Source: Wurfbainia villosa (Eukaryota > Streptophyta > Magnoliopsida > Zingiberales > Zingiberaceae). Taken from it: a DNA stretch of 64,000 nt. Below are positions 61,901-64,000 of this stretch, piece by piece (position 1 is the first letter of the stretch; each line of letters begins with the position of its first letter). Location of the stretch: contig JAKLTH010000222.1 of NCBI GenBank assembly GCA_025175895.1, positions 434,001 to 498,000 of the forward strand, given 5' to 3'. A program made the position numbers and the translations under genes. Below the pieces are notes generated by a model, which worked only from the letters and a program-made list of their open reading frames with translations, was not told the DNA's origin and ran no database searches.

Positions 61901-63411
61901 CCTCTGCAAAGGAAGTATCACGGAACTCCAACCACGCCTGAGGTAGTAGGTTGCTGCTGATGAGATAACTCAATCTTCTGTGCTGATCTCTGCTGTCGAG
62001 ACGGTGCATCATCCTCCCGGAATACCATCGCTAGTCTTCAACTGAATCTTTCAAATACACCTCAAATGTACTGGTTGCTTACAATAGTAACAGATGAACT
62101 GATCCAATGGATAATCTGACTTCACGTGTCTTCGTGATCTGAACTGCACGCACATAATCCCTTCGGAGTCTTTGTTCTGATTTTGCTGATGTGCACGAGG
62201 ACATCCTGATGATCTGCGGTTGGTCTTCTATAATCGGAAAGTAGCTCAAGGCCTATGACTCCGATCTTGCTCCTTTTATCCAACATTCGGAGGCTTCTTA
62301 TTCCAATATCTGACTTGCAATGTCTGCTTATCGATCTCCGACTTTTTAAACACTTGTACGGAGTCATTTCTAAACTCATGACTCGATCCAGTGTCTTTCG
62401 GCAAGATCTGATAGAAGATCCAGTCATCTTAATCTAAAAGTAAGCCAACAATCGTGGGTGGCTTAAAACATCCATTCACATTCCTGAGCTATTAGGTGAG
62501 CGTAACTTTGCAAGTCTAATAAATCTGCATGGTATTCCCGTTATCGACGATCACCCTACTTGAAGCTCAAGAATTCCCTACAATGTGTTACTGAAGGTGA
62601 CACGGGGAAATACTCTCTTTCTACATCACTAGACCATGATCAAGTGATATATTATTTCCCGAAGATTATTTTCTGTATTTACCACCAAATACCGACTTGA
62701 TCCCGATAATAGTATGCAAATAACTCTACCTTCTCTATATAACCCGAGTTAAGTACTCAAAAATACCTTCAAAGTTATATAACTCAGTACGAACAACTCA
62801 GGGATAAAATCCCTATGAAACACCGTAACCTAGCCTTCCGCTATCTGCATCAACAATAGTCTACTTGTATTGTCCATTACCCAACAGGTAATGATATGAC
62901 TAGTATAATTAGTGAAAATCTCTAAGACTGTAGTCTCTGATTTCCATAAGAAATGTGACGACTTGACCCCTGTTTTCCGACTCGGTACCAATCACCTTTT
63001 CGACACAGGTTCAAGACTCAAAGACTTAACAGGTCATTTCCAGGGTTAACTCATACCATGGTTACGAACAATAACCAACACACTACAAGTTATTCCCTGT
63101 TATATACACTAAAAGCATAGCCAACAAAATCGGGAGTATAAATTCTATTGGCAACTCCGGTTGGTCGCCTCGGTGGACGACCTCTACTACAAGTCTGCAC
63201 AGGTATAATATATCTAACTGTATACACTTGTTAATCAAGTCTAGATAAGTATCCAACTAGAAAATAAGTCATCAGGAATACTTACTTCGTGCTGCTTGGA
63301 GCTCGGGCCGCTGTCCATCTCATCTCAGAAAATCAAAACCGAAACAAATCGACTCCCGAGAATCCAAGACTCGACACAAAAATAACATTGTATGCCATTG
63401 CAGAACCTAGG
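58958..63411 (-). pseudogene. Chromovirus gag-pol, degenerate
   Basis: Read from high to low coordinates. Gag remnants lie around 61800-62430, with a zinc-knuckle-like CYYCKQPVHLRC (about 62080). Reverse transcriptase appears as DGPLRLYIDYR near 61060. The integrase zinc region is HHLRFALHPGGTWMYRDLK (about 60040), the core WKWERITMDFV, then VIVDRLTKSAHC and FHPQTD (59530-59880). A C-terminal chromodomain follows: KVGWQYPIDEEATWELEDTI (about 59045-59150). Stops interrupt it throughout. The internal region is only about 4.5 kb, shorter than an intact element, so deletions are likely. The chromodomain and primer site place it among Ty3/gypsy chromoviruses. Confidence 0.85.
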
Positions 63412-63423
63412 GCTCTGATACCA
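63412..63423 (-). other. Primer binding site, initiator Met tRNA
   Basis: Minus strand TGGTATCAGAGC, the standard site complementary to the 3' end of plant tRNA-iMet, starting seven bases after the 5' LTR ends. Confidence 0.9.
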
Positions 63424-63430
63424 CTAAAGT

Positions 63431-64000
63431 TGTCATGCCCCGAGAGCATGCCGTGCCGAAAAGCAAACGGATGACATCTCCCCTGTACGTGGCAACATTT
63501 CAGGTTAATACAAGACCCGTAGGCCCACAATAACAATAACACATATAAAAATGTAACCAAACCATAAAAACATAACAAACTAACTACAACAACTACACAG
63601 CGGAAACAACACAACAACAATACAATCCCACACACATGCATACCGGTATGACTAACACCAAAACTAAGAACCACCGTAATAAAACCAGAAAGAAAGATAC
63701 AACAACAATAGTACATCACAAAACTCCAAATACACTACACCCATGCGGAAAGCCCAAAACGACCACTAGAGTCTCGGGGATGAGATGAGATGTCAACCAG
63801 CGGTGCACCAAGCCGTCACGAAAACTTCTACCTGTTACCTGGGCGACAGAAAAACCCAGGGTCCGTGGTGGTGAGTAAAACTCAGCAGGTAATAGAAAAA
63901 CATGTATATATCAAATATCATATGTAATTCAACAATATAATCTAGAGGTACAACAGGTATATCAATATAGTATATAAATACAAGCATATATCGTCTAACC
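63431..64000 (-). mobile_element. 5' LTR of the chromovirus, cut by window edge
   Basis: Matches 51190-51790 over its whole visible length. By eye about 16 differences in the first 225 bp (roughly 7%), all but one transitions. The remaining 3 kb or so of this LTR lies outside the window. Confidence 0.88.

Overview
This window is nuclear DNA from a flowering plant, most likely a non-grass monocot. Genes have several short exons with GT..AG introns, first exons are often much GC-richer than the AT-rich intergenic DNA, and the mobile elements (Tekay/Del-like chromovirus, SIRE-like copia LTRs, hAT, Tourist-like MITE, SINEs) are typical plant families. Zingiberales is a guess from gene style only. 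Coding models were built by hand from homology memory and splice sites, with no alignment run.

Layout. 1-771 (-): 5' part of a KAT1-type Shaker K+ channel, running off the left edge. 772-8147: intergenic, with a GC-rich repeat set in TA microsatellites. 8148-9250 (-): group E bZIP factor of the bZIP34/61 type. 9251-14233: intergenic, with a SINE and more GC-rich repeats. 14233-19204 (-): CMP-KDO synthetase in eight exons; its last intron carries a recent tandem duplication in which only one arm holds a SINE and a MITE. 19587-22874 (+): small OB-fold protein, divergent from the synthetase across a 382-bp shared promoter. 23765-24184 (+): CC-type glutaredoxin (ROXY). 26850-31109 (-): four-exon gene resembling ECERIFERUM 16/RIPR, with a SINE in an intron. 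32991-34705 (-): WOX9-like homeobox gene. 40172-41622 (+): UDP-glycosyltransferase broken by one stop codon and one frameshift.

From about 44.3 kb to the end the window is almost entirely mobile elements: a SIRE-like solo LTR with target duplication, a second decayed LTR of the same kind with a TIR-like element inside it, a gag-pol scrap, a different copia-like LTR cut at 51189, and then a minus-strand Ty3/gypsy chromovirus. The chromovirus has a left LTR (51190-58944), polypurine tract, integrase with chromodomain, reverse transcriptase, gag remnants, a tRNA-iMet primer site and the start of the right LTR (63431 to the edge). A degenerate 3.9-kb hAT transposon (53501-57444) with a perfect 8-bp target duplication sits inside the left LTR.

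The host genes do not form a pathway; they are ordinary neighbours. I found no new multi-gene system. The most informative structures are the duplication with empty and filled element sites, the GC-rich repeat family, and the nested elements.
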